Shown here one piece after another: positions 12,201 to 23,405 of a stretch of 64,000 nt of DNA (the first letter of the stretch is position 1; the number at the start of each line of letters is the position of its first letter). The DNA comes from Sipunculus nudus. Taxonomy: Eukaryota; Annelida; Sipuncula; Golfingiida; Sipunculidae. The stretch spans positions 38,823,473-38,887,472 of the forward strand of contig CM049319.1 of assembly GCA_026874595.1 (NCBI GenBank), read 5' to 3'. The notes below the pieces were generated by a model. That model was given only the letters and a program-made list of their open reading frames with translations. It was not told the DNA's origin and did no database searches. A program made the translations under genes and the position numbers.

Positions 12201-13013
12201 ATTCATATTCAGATGGTGTCCATTCATGCATTAATTTGTCTTGAGAGATAAACACCTTTATCTGGGAAGTGGTTTGGTACTGTATCATGAAATTTGCTTG
12301 TCCATCCATCTTGGATATCTTTGATGTCAAGACTTATTACAGCACCCAAAGGCCTGTTTTCATACAATGCCTCCATGCACTTTCTTCAGAAGTGGTTTGT
12401 TGTATGGGCCTGAAATTTTGCATGTACATATTGTATTAATGTGTAACAGTTGTGTGATGTGGGTAAAGGATAAACACAGGCAATTGTGAGCTGCTTTATT
12501 ACATGCCTACATGTTTGTGCCAAACTCAAAATTAGGCTATGAATCTGATTGACACCAGACCAGGGAGTATAACTATCTATGGCCAGCCATATCCTACACA
12601 ATTTGTATAACATGTATACCAGTTCATAAGTCTTATCTCTTATGCTTGACTGCTGATATCCATCTTTCTCTCTATTTTTGGTGAAAAGCACACATAGCTC
12701 AGGAGTAGTTTGATGTATTAGCCTGAAATTTTCCTCACCAATGGAAATGTGCCAGCTTTATCTCACACATGAGAATGGTGGTACCACCTATAATTTCACA
12801 TTTGTCTCATTCATCCATCCATGTGTCTTTATTTATGAACTTCAGAATCGCTAATGATAAGAATTTTTGTTCGCTAGGTGTCTCATGAGACCTTTGATGC
12901 CTCCATTAATTCCATGTCCCTGTGATTGAGTAGTCACTTGTTGACTGATTTTAGTTTGGTATGTGATTAATACAGTTATGTGTTGTAAATGTTGTTAATT
13001 ATTTCTGTTTCAG
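9249..13013. other. Noncoding DNA, probably intron of the LGR gene, with diffuse repeats
   Basis: No exon was recognised. The sequence at 11560-11830 (AGATGGGTCACC, AGATGGGCCAATTTTGTCC) and at 12060-12850 (TTTGATGTATCAGTCTGAAATTTTG, here shortened to its core TCTGAAATTTTGCATG) has internal repetition and looks like old dispersed repeats; similar text recurs at 34155-34330. The palindrome GGTGGTACCACC is at 12777-12788. Open frames at 10992-11219, 11524-11823 and 12386-12691 match nothing and lack gene-like composition. Confidence 0.5.
10490..10640 (+). repeat. Possible tRNA-derived SINE remnant
   Basis: GTATCTGAGTGGCTAAGG resembles an A box of a Leu/Ser-type tRNA head. The B box is degenerate. 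This is suggestive only. Confidence 0.3.
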
Positions 13014-13085
13014 GACATTGGCAGTCAACATGCTAGAGGAGATACCAGATTACGCCTTCCTCAACCTGACCAAGTTATCAGTCCT
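13014..13085 (+). CDS. LGR: LGR receptor exon A: one leucine-rich repeat
   Basis: A 72-bp exon between an acceptor ending TTTCAG and the donor GTGAGT. It translates in phase 2 (first base completes a Leu codon) as TLAVNMLEEIPDYAFLNLTK then LSVL, matching the 24-residue LRR pattern of LGRs (N.L..IP..AF..L..L..L). It is the leftmost exon recognised; the signal peptide, N-terminal cap and first repeats must lie left of the window. The repeats form the extracellular horseshoe that binds the ligand. Family assignment rests on the downstream hinge and TM exons. Confidence 0.88.
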
Positions 13086-13774
13086 GTGAGTCAGATGTCT
13101 TGTAATTCCTCTGTGTGTACATTTTACATTCTGTGATCAGTGTAATGAATAAAAAGGGTCTGGTACTTTCATTGATTGACATGTCATTTGGAGGATTGGA
13201 CCAAACAGCCTCAGGGAATGCATCTTATGTGTTGTTGTAAGAAACTTTCAACCATGCAGTCAAGTCTTCTGTGATAAGTCTTTCACATTTTTTAGCTCAG
13301 ATCATGTCATAAGTTTGCACAAATACCATATATTGCTTCTTGTACTTAATTATAGTAACCTTAACCTTGTAAGATACCTGAGTAAGATTAAGGTACCAGC
13401 TGCTATTGGTTCATTGAGGTTCAAGAAAATAGTGGTATAAAAAATGCCTAAATTTATAAAGATACAAAAAATGCAGGTTATATGCATCTTTTTGGCACTG
13501 GTGAGTCTAATATCATGTTCTTCTGTTTTTAGTATGTTTCCAAGTTGTTGTGTATTTCCATTAATTTTAGAGCATTGACACTAAAATGTCACATATAAAT
13601 GTAAATTTGAAGGAATGATTTATGGTGTCCTTGAGATAATAATATTGCGTCTGCAGATGAGGATCATGACCTTAGGTCACTTTCTGATTCAAAACAAATA
13701 GTGATAATACAACATTATTTGCAGTCTCTTAGAAATCATTGTTTAGTGGTAATTAATTTTCCTTAATGCTACAG

Positions 13775-13846
13775 GTTGCTGCATGATAACAAGATTTCCA
13801 GCATTAGAGATCTTGCTTTCAAAGGACTTGATAGTCTTCACTGCCT
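13775..13846 (+). CDS. LGR: LGR receptor exon B: one leucine-rich repeat
   Basis: A 72-bp exon with acceptor CTACAG and donor GTGAGT, phase 2 on both sides, translating as LLHDNKISSIRDLAFKGLDS then LHCL. The N-I-S-x-I core and AF.GL.SL.L are typical LRR positions. It is followed by the 20.8-kb intron that holds most of the mobile elements. A further LRR exon could be hidden in that intron, but none was found. Confidence 0.9.
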
Positions 13847-14489
13847 GTGAGTATATCAGTGCTGTTTGACAAAGGATAAAGAACAATGATAATTTTTCAA
13901 TGGAAACCACATGTCAATGCAACAAATTATAAACAAATATGTAGACCATGACTGTTAGATGTGATGTTTTTAGTAATCTTTTTTTCTCTCTACCTGCAGT
14001 AATTATAATTCTATTCCCAGACTGAAAAGTCGGGGAGACTTAGGATTCATCATAACTCAGACAGGAATTATTCAGTTATAATCTGCAGCAAGGTTTGTTA
14101 ATACAGATAATGTCCTGTAGATTCATTTAATGGTTTTGTTTGTTAATGTAATATGTTAAGGGGCCATCACCTTTCTGACCTTTATAAACTAACGGTAATC
14201 TGACCTATATAATCTAACGGTAATCCCTTGGAGCTTTTATAAAAAATATGCCAGAAAACATTGATATCACCACACACAGGCTGCTTGTTTTGTTTATATC
14301 AGTGTGTTTATAATATGTGGGGGCCTGCCAAAATAATCAAAACAAATCTAACAAGGGCATCTGGCAGCAATTCGGATAATCCAGAACTTTGTAAATGGCA
14401 TTTTGCAACGACTGACTTTTCTACTTTCTATGTAATCTATTTACATTTACTTGAAATCATATATTTTTTAGGTCAATGTTTTGTATTTT
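13847..14489. other. Start of the 20.8-kb LGR intron
   Basis: No feature was recognised apart from a short duplicated phrase (CTAACGGTAAT twice, 14190-14225). Confidence 0.6.
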
Positions 14490-15053
14490 CTAGCTCAACT
14501 GACTGAAAGTCATCTGAGCTATAGTGATTACTCATTGTCCATTGTCCATCTGTCATGCTGTCTGTTCGGCCATTTACAAGCCACAAATTGTAACCGTTAG
14601 ACCTAGAAACTTCTAACTCTATATTCAGGGAAGTCCATTAAAACTCTCCTTGGAACCCTGAAATTAGGTCTCTGTCACCCATATACTCTGAGCTATGGGG
14701 CACGTAACTACCCCGCAGAAAAATTAGGAATTTGATACAAAAGCTCCAGTATCTGAATAACTAATGCATTGATTGCAATGATTCTTTCCATATATATAAA
14801 TCATTTAGTGTTTTATCATTTCCTGAAGACTGGTGGTGCCATCTGTATTTTTTTTAATGTTTAAGCATTTTTTTCTCTGTTTTTGAGACCTTAATTCAGA
14901 TGAAGCAATCATTACCTTTAGAGTTATAAAATTCTAACTGTACATCCAGGTAGGTCCTAGGCAAATCTCATTGGAAACCTGAAATAAGGACATGGTGACC
15001 TATATTTTGTGAACTAAGGCTCATGAATACATGATTTTGAGGACCCAGTCAGT

Positions 15054-15188
15054 TGTTTCAACAATATGTGTGGCTGAGAACAACGCTTTGTGAGACATAA
15101 GCACAGTGTGACATAGCACACAGGCATGTTTACACATAAAATATCGGACCCGTGACATAGTGAACTCATAACTTATCATCTTTTAACA
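15054..15188 (-). repeat. 3' LTR of Gypsy element 2
   Basis: Runs TGTTTC...TAACA on the plus strand. The purine tract AAAGAAAGGGAGA (minus sense, plus positions 15189-15201) abuts it, as a polypurine primer should. It aligns with 19729-19864 over nearly its whole length (shared blocks CATAAAATATCGGACCC and GACATAGTGAACTC). Confidence 0.9.
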
Positions 15189-15584
15189 TCTCCCTTTCTT
15201 TGTAGAAAAGAAAAGAGTTCTTTTTAATCCATCCAACAGTTATTATGTGGGAGATACTTACCACACAAAGTTACTCGAAAAAATAATCCCATGACTGTTG
15301 CATGGTAGTAGCATACAAATATGAATTTGCAGTCTCTAGAAATAATTTGCAATATTATGTAGTTGCACTTTGCTGTAATGTCTTGTAGTTAACCATTGTT
15401 AATGTTACCATATATAGGATGCTGAGTTAAGCTGGTTTCTTAATCACTTGTTACCATTCTGTGAGCATAAAATGAATGAATGTAATTACTTGAAACTGAT
15501 TATGAAATAAAGCTTACAAAGTTCTTAGATAATGATAACCTTAACTGGGCACAAAGTCTTTGGTATATCTGGCAGGTGGCTTGA

Positions 15585-16738
15585 TCACTCTGGCCCTGGT
15601 TTGGCGTCTGTTGTCCACCAGCGCACAATCAGTTGTTGTAGTATCGCCTCTGTTATCCTGAGGATTATCTGGTAAAACATCATCAGATGTTGTAGTGTTT
15701 GACCGAGCGAGTACTCACTACTGACGTTTTGTGCATGATTGGTTGTATGCATGTCTGAATCATTGTTAGGCTGCTCACTTGTTTCATATATTTCGGTAAT
15801 TTGGTCTGGTATTGTTGTGGTTTCGTGAGATGGCCTGATAAACCGTCTGTTACATCTGTAGATTCTGGCATTTACATTCACCAGGAACAAGGAGCAACTT
15901 GTTGTAAAATATACCTGATTGCCATTTCTTGTCTCTAAAACCTGGAAGTGGTTGAACATGAACTGGCTGACCATATACAAAAGTTCTGGTAGTGGTCGAG
16001 CATTTCTGTCATAATGTAGTTTTGCCTTCTGCCGACGGAGTTTGATGTTTTCTTTGACATCTCTTGCAACAGTTGGTTTTAACAGTTGCATGTTAGTAGG
16101 AAGCAGTGTTCTAGTCCGACAAGAAAAACTTTGCACAGGACTGCTATTCATTCCTTCTGTAGGAGTGTTTCACAAGTTTAGGACTGCTATCAGTGGGTCT
16201 TGGTTGTGTTTGACCGCTTTCTTTAGAAGTTTCTTAGTTTCTCTACTGTAGCTTCTGACTTCCCATTGGATTGACTATGATATGGCAAGGAAGTTTTACG
16301 AGTGAATTCCCATTCCTTGGAAAACTTGAATTCTCGCGAATCAAATTGTGGGCCGTTGTCTGAGACAACATTATCAGGAATTCCATGTTGGCAGAACTGT
16401 TCTTTTTAGAAGTCAATCACAGTAGAAACACTTGTTTCTGTTAGTTTTTGGTATTCCCAGAAATCTGAGTAGTAATCGACCACAATGACAAAATCGTTTC
16501 TCTTTAAGGTGAACAGGTCGACTCCTACCATACTCCAGGGATGTTCTGGTATTACATATGTCATCAGTGGCTCCTTCTGTTGTTTTCTGTGATATTCATT
16601 GCATGAAGAGCATTTGCTTACATGATCTTTTACCTCACTGTTCATGCCAGGCCAGTAGATGACAGCACGAGCTTTACATAAAAAAGATTCAACACCAAGG
16701 TGATTTGCATGTATGCGAGTAAGCCTTTCTGGATGCAT
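15585..16738 (-). pseudogene. Integrase of Gypsy element 2
   Basis: Read on the minus strand: a zinc domain with IHANHLG and CSSCNEYH, the first catalytic Asp in VGVDLFTL (about 16545), then after a stop and frameshift near 16400 the second Asp in SDNGPQFD (about 16350) and the Glu in SNGKSEATV (about 16265). A second readable block at 15585-16151 has KLHYDRNARPLP and, near its end, RFIRPSHE, the usual C-terminal region of this lineage. It inserted the element's cDNA when intact. Confidence 0.85.
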
Positions 16739-16752
16739 AATCTTGGGAATGA

Positions 16753-18232
16753 TTACTCTCTTACCCTTTTAGAGTACTCCATTCTGGTTAGATATCTTAT
16801 CTCTGTATGACCAATACTCTCTGGTGTTCTGCAAGGTGTTATGTATGTCCTTTGGCCGTCCTTAAGAGTTTGTAGCTGATTGTCTTTCTTAGTACAATCT
16901 TGGATCTGTTTCAGTCTTGTGTCTGACACACGCAAATGTTCTGCTTGGTTTACCTGTTCTATTTGTTGGTTAAGTATATGCTCTGTGACAGTCTAAAAGA
17001 TCTGGTAATCAGGAGTTCCTGCATATACAGATCTCTGAGGCAGGTCTGCTCTAGATAGACAATCCGCAATGTACATCTCTTCCCTTTCTTGAAACAAACA
17101 GCAAGTGTGTATTTCTGGAGGCGAATCATCATTTGTTGAAGTCGTTTTGGTGCTGTCAATATGGACTTCTGGAATATGCTCTCTGATGGTTTGTGGTCGG
17201 ATTCCACACGTACGACGTCTTTACCATGGATGTACTGGTTGAAGTGCTCACATGTAAAGACAATGACTATAAGCACTCTTTCTCGATCTGAGCGTACCGT
17301 TGCTCAGTTTGCGATAGTGATCGTGATGCATAAGCCATATGTTGGCCCTCCTGTAATAAGGTAGCACCTAGGCCAACTTCACTAGCATCACACTGTATTG
17401 TGACCAGTACATTCACAGCATAATACCGCAGAACAGGATGTTCCGTTACCAGCTTCTTGATTGAGAGGAATGCCTGCTCTTGCTGACTTTGCCACATCCA
17501 CAGAGAGTCTTTGTCAGTGAGCCATCTCATCGGTTCACTAACCTCAGAAAGCTGTGGTAGGAACTTTGACAGATAGTTGACAAATCCCAGGAACCTCTGT
17601 ACAGCCTGTACATTCTCTTGGCGTTTCATTTCGGTGATAGCTTTGATCTTTTCTGGATCGGGTTTGAGCCCTTCAGATTTCAATAAATGTCCAATGAATG
17701 GAACTGCTGTCATACGCAGACACATCTTTTTCTTATTGAACTTCAAGCCAACTTGTCTGGCACATTTAAGAGGGCCTACAAGATTGGAGTCATGGTCTGC
17801 TATGGCTTCTTCTAAGGTGTCGCATGAACCCCAAACACATATGTCATCATGTATGACACCACATCCTGGCAGACCCACAATATGTTCACTTTGTTGTCTC
17901 TGATATTCCTGTGATTCTGGTTTGATTCCCATGGGCAGTCTCATCCAGCGATATCTACCAAAGGGAGTCCAGAAAGTGGTTGCATAACTGCTTTCCTTGT
18001 CTTTGGACAGATTAGAAAGTACGTCCTCAATTGTCGGGATCGGGTAGCGGGGACGCTTTAATGCCTTATTTAAATTTCTGGGGTCTATACAGATCCTCAA
18101 CTTTCCTGAAGCTTTTCTGACAGCGACCATATTGCTTATCTGGTCTTTTTGAATGGTAACCTTTGAGGTTACACTATCTCTCACTAAGTCATCAAGCTTT
18201 TTCTTCAACTCTGCTTTAAGTGGAACTGGCAC
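16753..18232 (-). pseudogene. Reverse transcriptase-RNase H of Gypsy element 2
   Basis: The largest open frame (321 codons, 17267-18232) has MVAVRKASGKLRICIDPRNL, TTFWTPFGRYRWMRLPMG, the catalytic box VIHDDICVWG and QVGLKFNKKKMCLRM. About 20 residues that normally sit between the LSK segment and TTFWTPFG are absent without a frameshift, including the first catalytic Asp, so RT would be inactive although the frame is open. RNase H begins with IQCDASEVGLGATL and YASRSLSQTEQRYAQIEKE and continues in another frame (16959-17276) with VESDHKP. Loss of the first catalytic Asp is seen directly; its effect is inferred from the family. Confidence 0.9.
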
Positions 18233-18413
18233 CCGTCTGGTTTGCTGCTGAATAGGTTGAACAGATTTGTCAATTTCAAGGTGTAGCTCGCCCGGAAACA
18301 GTCCTACCCATGGAACACATCACCTTAATCTTTGAATATGCGATCAGACTTTAAATATGGCTCATGTTTTCTATCAGAAATATGGCTGACACTGTCCATA
18401 GGTACATTTACAG

Positions 18414-18893
18414 TTAAAAGCCCAGGCGTTCACAAGCATCAGTAGACAATAATGGACTCTGAGTACCTTTTACTATCTGGAATTCCAGTGTTTGTGTATG
18501 ATCTCCGCAGGTATGTTTAATCTGACTCTGTCCAAGTGGATTCATGTATAATCCATCATACAGTCTAAGTCTGGCTCTGCTTTTGTCCATTGGTGGGTCA
18601 CCATCTTGAGCTATTCTGCAGTAGTCATGAAAACATATCAGATTACATGTTGAACTGGTATCCATTTGACATAGTAAATCTTGACCAGTGTCCTTTGCAC
18701 CAACTATTTGCATAGCTAGTGTCACCATCAACTGCATGCCCCTATCAGAAACTGAACTTATAGTAAGGGTTATCTTTAATACTGATTCATCAGAACTGCT
18801 TAATTCACTGTCCTCAGTGTCATTAACATGATGCACTTTTGCCTGTTTATGTTTAGCAGTTGGTCTCCATCGTCGTTTGGTTTGTTGACACAC
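18414..18893 (-). pseudogene. Retropepsin region of Gypsy element 2
   Basis: The minus-strand frame has LLCQMDTSSTCNLI, in the place of the D-T/S-G catalytic loop but with Ser for Gly, and a second half QSPLLSTDACERLGF, the usual end of the protease in this lineage. It sits between the gag zinc knuckle and RT. Gly-to-Ser in the active-site loop suggests further decay. Confidence 0.75.
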
Positions 18894-19654
18894 TTTAGCA
18901 AAATGATTAAACCTGCCACAGGCAGAACATTGCTGTCCATAAGCTGGGCATGAATCCTTCCCTGCTTTGTGTTTGCTACCATAATATTTGCATGACTTTG
19001 TTACAAAATGTTTGGTCTGTGCCTGTGATTCTGATTTTCCCCATTATTTAAATCTGCTTTTATGCTTGCTTTTTTCTGCATAATGAACACTGACATGTTG
19101 TTTAGCATTGTTAGTCATCTGTGTAAGCTGTTTTTGGCAATTTCACTAGCACGACAAGTTTCTATGGCTGTTATAAGTGTCAGTTCACTGGTTCTTAAGA
19201 GCTTAGAACGAACAGATTCATCATTGGTGCCTATTACAATTCTGTCCCTAATCATGTCGTCATGAAGTGCACCAAAATGACAAGTGGAGGCTAAATTGCG
19301 CAGTCTGTTTATGAAATCATCAAAACTTTCATTACCTCATTGATCAGCAGTATTAAATATGACGTTATTTTGCGGGCAGAAATGTCTTTCCAAAACAGCT
19401 AGGATTTTGTTTATATCCTTGCAATCCTCATCCTCCATATTGAGGTGTCTGTATATGGGATAACAGTCTTTGCCCATGACACTAAGCAAGGTTGCAATCC
19501 TAATATTGTGCTGCTTCTTGACGAGCTCTGTGGCAATTTCATAATTATTCCACTGTGAACAGAAAAAGTCCCAATTATCACTCAGGTCACCCTTCACAGA
19601 CATCGCGGCAGGAACTGGAACTGTTGACGTGACCATTGGGACAGTTTGTTGCAA
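18880..19654 (-). pseudogene. gag of Gypsy element 2 with CCHC zinc knuckle
   Basis: Minus-strand ATG at 19654; the first frame (105 codons) contains WDFFCSQWNNYEIATEL and RIATLLSVMGKD, typical of the capsid N-terminus in Mag-like Gypsy elements, and stops at 19337. Broken gag continues leftwards. At about 18886-18980 the minus strand gives CPAYGQQCSACGRFNHFAKV plus a final Cys, a C-X2-C-X4-H-X4-C knuckle for RNA packaging. Confidence 0.85.
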
Positions 19655-19710
19655 AATAATCCACAGTCTAGGCTAATTAACTAGATTAGCAGATTGCAGG
19701 CACAGTTTAC

Positions 19711-19728
19711 ATGACACTTCTGGCACCA
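19711..19728 (-). other. Primer-binding site of Gypsy element 2
   Basis: The minus strand just inside the right LTR reads TGGTGCCAGAAGTGTCAT. It begins TGG, complementary to a tRNA CCA end, and resembles the TGGTGTCAGAAGTG sites common in Gypsy elements. It fixes the LTR border at 19729. Confidence 0.8.
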
Positions 19729-19864
19729 TGTTTCTTCAACGTATGGCTGAGAACAACGCTTTACTAGACGTAAGCACAAACATGTGACGTAGCACACAGG
19801 CATGTGTACACATAAAATATCGGACCCATGACATAGTGAACTCTTAACTTATCATCTCGTAACA
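19729..19864 (-). repeat. 5' LTR of Gypsy element 2
   Basis: Direct repeat of 15054-15188, running TGTTTC...CGTAACA. It is flanked inside by the primer-binding site and outside by TCAGT, the target duplication. At 136 bp it is short for a Gypsy LTR. Confidence 0.9.
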
Positions 19865-20654
19865 TCAGTCAGACAGGGCACAAATTGTATCTGATCTATG
19901 GGACAAAAACATGATTTTAAGCACAGTGAAAATCAGATGGGCACAAATTGTATCTGCTAACCCTAGAATGACCTAATGTAATATAAAGGGAAGTCTTGGG
20001 GAGAAATTAGATCATGGTGACCTATATTTTGCATGCTACCGGCCAAAACATCTTGGGCAATCTCCATGAAAACCTGAAAATAGGTCATGGTGACCTATAT
20101 TACTGGCAAAAAACTTTATAAGTACCATGACAGTCAGACAGGGTTCAAAACTTTTATGAGGGACCAAGAATCCTTTGTCTTGACATCCAGGGATGTCCTT
20201 ATGAAATGTGCATGGTCATTTTAAACTCAGCTGACTGTATACAAAAAGGCTATATTTCATGGGAATGGCTTGAGATATTTTTATGAAACATTTTCTTCTT
20301 GTTGATTTTGAACAACTTTAATAGGTACAGTTAAATGGGGATACCACTTCAAAATTTGGTATTCAGATGATTGAATTCCTTTTGTGAATTTCTTCCTAGT
20401 CAGCTGAGCATCATGACCCTTGGGTCACCTGTTAATTCCTGGGATTTCAAATAAACTATCAAATTTGTTGTTCTCACTTTTTAATTATGGATAAACCAGT
20501 TTTCAGATAAATGGTGTGTGGATAAATGACACTTTAATGTACTATGTTGAAACCAGATCACTGTGGTTTGTTTCTTCCTGAGCTGTTGGTGAACAGTTTT
20601 TCAACATTGAACAGTCTTTAAATCAGTGTACCAATACTAACTGTCCCACACTGG

Positions 20655-20880
20655 ATCTGCTCCTGTGGGTCTAGGGGTAGAGCACAGGACTCAAAGCCGG
20701 GAGATCAAAAGTCTGAATCTCTGTGGAGGAGTGGTGAGATTATTCACAGTCAACCCCCACCCAGGGTGAGTGCTCTGCAGGCTGAAGCTGTGTTTCTACT
20801 TTTGCAATCTGGACATGGATACAGATAGGGATACAGATATGGATGTATTAAGTGTGATCATTCTACATTAAATAAAAAAA
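20655..20880 (+). repeat. tRNA-derived SINE
   Basis: The head from CTCCTGTGGGTCTAGGGGTA through AGAGCACAGGACTC to GTGGAGGAG folds like a tRNA (CTCCT pairs with AGGAG) and has an A box-like TGGGTCTAGGGGTAGAGC and a weak B box (AAGTCTGAATCTC). It is followed by an unrelated body and a tail of ATGGATACAGAT-type repeats and ATTAAATAAAAAAA. It is not scored as a functional tRNA because the B box is degenerate. Confidence 0.6.
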
Positions 20881-20960
20881 CTTATATATAGGAACAAGTA
20901 TGGAATGAATATAATTGACCTCTCTGCTCCCCACCCTAAAAAGCCATTAAGATATGTATA

Positions 20961-21115
20961 CAGTGGAACCCCTCTGTACTTAGGGCACCTCCTTTTTATG
21001 GCTACTTTGGGGCAGTCCCTTGAAAGTATGTCTGTTTCCTCCCTATTAAGGTTACCTCTCTATTCTGGGCAAAATGTCCGGTCCAATCAGTGTCAGTTAT
21101 ACGGAAGTTCTACTG
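20961..21115. mobile_element. 155-bp MITE with CAGT...ACTG ends (pogo-like)
   Basis: The ends CAGTGGAACCCCTCTGTA and (reverse complement of right end) CAGTAGAACTTCCGTATA are inverted repeats. TA flanks both ends (20959-20960, 21116-21117). CAGTRGAACC-type TIRs with a TA duplication are typical of pogo/Tigger-related MITEs. Confidence 0.75.
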
Positions 21116-21469
21116 TATATATATTTATGTATGGTCATATTTCGGAAAGAAACCAGGGTGTTTGAGTTACATTAATCTTATTTATTGATTATATACTTGA
21201 GAGCTGGAGTCTTTTGGGATATGAATAGAGCCTTAAATTATAGTTTCTGAAATATGATGTCATTTAGAAAAACCCTTACAGAGCCATATAAGGTTCCAGA
21301 TTGGGAACTGTACAGATAAGAGTTCTGAAATCCCAAAAAAGTGCCCCAGGTGGCTTTGTATCCATCTCCAGACTTAAGTGGAAACATAGTTTAATAAAGA
21401 GGCCATGAGTTTTGGGAGTTCCTCAGTGTTATGACCCCTGCAGGATCTGGTAGGCTAATAACAGGATGA

Positions 21470-22037
21470 AAATCAAAGCTAACATGCCACTCCCGTGTCA
21501 CATAGTCTCAAACCAAAATGGAACTGAGCCACTCCTGAGTCACATAGTCTCAAACTGAAATGGAACTCTGCCACTCCCGTATTACAGTCTCAAACCAAAA
21601 TGGAACTCTGCCACTCTTGTGTCACATAATCTCAAACCGAAATGGAACTCTGCCACTCCTGTACGTGTCACATAGTCTATAACTGAAATGGAACTCTGCT
21701 ACTTCTGTGTCACATAGTCTCAAACTGAAATGGAACTCTGCCACTCCCTTGTCGCAGTCTCAAACCAAAATGGAACTCTGCATGCCACTCACATATCACA
21801 TAATCTCAAACTGAAATGGAACTCTGCCACTCCCATGTCACATAGTCTCAAACCAAAATGGAACTGCATGCCACTCACATATCACATAATCTCAAACTGA
21901 AATGGAACTCTGCCACTCCCGTATTACAGTCTCAAACCAAAATGGAACTCTGCCACTCCTGTGTCACATAGTCTTAAACCAAAATGGAATGCTGCCACTT
22001 CCGTGTCACATAGATTCAAACTGATTGAATGGAACTC
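21470..22037. repeat. 42-bp minisatellite
   Basis: About 13 imperfect copies of a unit containing ATGGAACTCTGCCACTCC, GTGTCACATAGTCTCAAAC and CAAA. Several copies lack CACATA or carry short insertions. Confidence 0.85.
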
Positions 22038-22720
22038 TGCAGATGGGCATACTTAGATTCAGATTAGGTATATAGCTTTACAGAAAAGGAGATGGTCATC
22101 TCAACCTAAAATCTGTTTAAAAAATAGTCCCACATTTCTTATACAGCCAGGAACTGGTTTTATATCAGTCTAATTAAGAAAATAGGCACATTACCCAAGG
22201 TATCTCAATGAGGGGAGGTAGGATATGCGTGCATTGTAGTGGGGGTTGACTACTTCTTTCACATGTGTATTTAAAATGATAGTTGTATAATTGAATTTTG
22301 CTGTATCATGCACATGTTTTATGATACTTAATCAAAGTCATATCAGTGAGATTTAGTTCTAATTAGTATATTATGATATAGGTGAAACCACTAAATTTTC
22401 AGGAGGCCAGCAAGATCTAACTATTATGTTATATCATAAAAAAATTTTAAAACAGTTAAGGAGCACTGGGGACACTGTGGATCATATTTTAATTTTGAAG
22501 ATTATTTAGTTTTAGCTGCCACATGCTATCATATAAACTGATGTATATCCCCTCAATAGTTATCAGATGCTTTATAAAGTGCAAGACACCATACATAATA
22601 GCATCTTCAGATTTTTTATGGTCACATCAGAAATCATCAGACTTGTTACTAAAATTCCTGTCTGATATGTTTCCTCATCATGCTGTTTATAAGTACAAAG
22701 CTGTATATTAAGCTAAGCTG
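22038..22720. other. Noncoding intron sequence ending in a repeat hairpin arm
   Basis: Nothing was recognised until 22706-22720 (TATTAAGCTAAGCTG), which is the left arm of a family C palindromic end. Its other arm lies at 29622, on the far side of the inserted element. Confidence 0.5.
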
Positions 22721-22839
22721 CCCTTAGCAAAAATTAAGCTTGCCGCGCACTGTTGCTGCAAACTTGCTGCAGCTTTGCAGCAAGGTCACAATTTGCCATG
22801 CAAATTAGTTTGCGGCAACCTTGCTGCAGGCTTGCTGCA

Positions 22840-23405
22840 ACCTATGTTCCTGCAGCCCTTTTCCCGCAGCTTTCTTGCACGCTTCCCTCAGCCCCCTAGC
22901 ACGTACACTTCCTGCAGCCTTCACGCACACTTTCCCGCAGCCTTCTCGCAAACTTTCCAGCAGCCTTCTTGCACGCTTCCTGCAGCCTTCTTGCACGCTT
23001 CCCACAGCCTTCTCGCACACTTTCCCGCAGCCTTGCACACTTTCCCACAGCTTTCTTGCACACTTCCCACAGCCTTGCACACTTCCTGCAGCCTTCTCGC
23101 ACACTTCTCCCCAGCCTTCTCGCACACTTCCTGCAGCCTTCTCGCACACTTCCGGCAGCCTCGCACACTTCCTGCAGCCTTCTTGCACACTTCCTGCAGC
23201 CTTCTCGCACACTTCTTGCAGCTTTCTCGCACACTTCCCACAGTCTCACACACTTCCTGCAGCCTTCTCGCACACTTCTTGCAGCTTTCTCGCACACTTC
23301 CCACAGCCTCACACACTTCCTGCAGCCTTCTCGCACACTTCTTGCAGCTTTTTCGCACACTTCCCACAGCCTCACACACTTCCTGCAGCCTTCTTCCCAC
23401 AGCAT
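22840..23405. repeat. 21-bp GCAGCCTTC minisatellite with 63-bp higher-order unit
   Basis: Units are close to CTCGCACACTTCCTGCAGCC. In the last 190 bases three variants alternate as a 63-bp higher-order repeat. Period 21 is a multiple of three and the unit lacks stops in most frames, which produces long overlapping open frames on both strands; none is a credible gene. The strand is strongly C/T-rich. Related GCAGCCTTCCTGCA sequence lies near the opposite end of the host element (29460-29550). Confidence 0.9.

Larger units (their letters stand above)
15054..19864 (-). mobile_element. Ty3/Gypsy LTR retrotransposon 2, structurally complete, coding-dead
   Basis: Two direct repeats of about 135 bp (15054-15188 and 19729-19864) bound it. 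TCAGT is duplicated on both sides (15049-15053 and 19865-19869). The right LTR is followed (minus sense) by a primer-binding site and the left is preceded by a purine tract, so all borders agree. Gag with a CCHC knuckle, protease, RT, RNase H and integrase lie between in that order. Many frameshifts and a deletion in RT make it inactive. The LTRs differ by several substitutions and short gaps, so insertion is not recent. Similarity to element 4 (43649-48811) suggests one lineage, possibly Mag-like. Confidence 0.92.
14490..20432 (-). mobile_element. Helentron-like (pearl-type) repeat, family A, split by Gypsy element 2
   Basis: The left end is the palindromic head TAGCTCAACTGACT/AGTCATCTGAGCT followed by a GTCC/GTCT-rich stretch. 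The right end is CAGCTGAGCATCATGACC and GGGTCACCTGTT, the same terminus seen at 27906, 34625, 57494 and 57972. Removing 15054-19864 and one TCAGT copy leaves about 1.1 kb of continuous repeat. The body shares phrases with the array at 23876-27906 (AACCTGAAATTAGGTC, TGACCTATATT). Hairpin-plus-microsatellite at one end is the layout of pearl/HINE elements; the element would read on the minus strand. It encodes no protein. Confidence 0.65.

Noticed and set aside
13999-14091. Possible extra LRR exon (reads NYNSIPRLKSRGDLG after a CTGCAG acceptor-like site)
   Set aside because: Only N-x-x-S-I-P fits the repeat pattern, the rest does not, and a stop follows without a donor.
20664-20738. Functional tRNA gene
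   Set aside because: The cloverleaf is imperfect and the B box is degenerate, and it is fused to a SINE-like body and tail.
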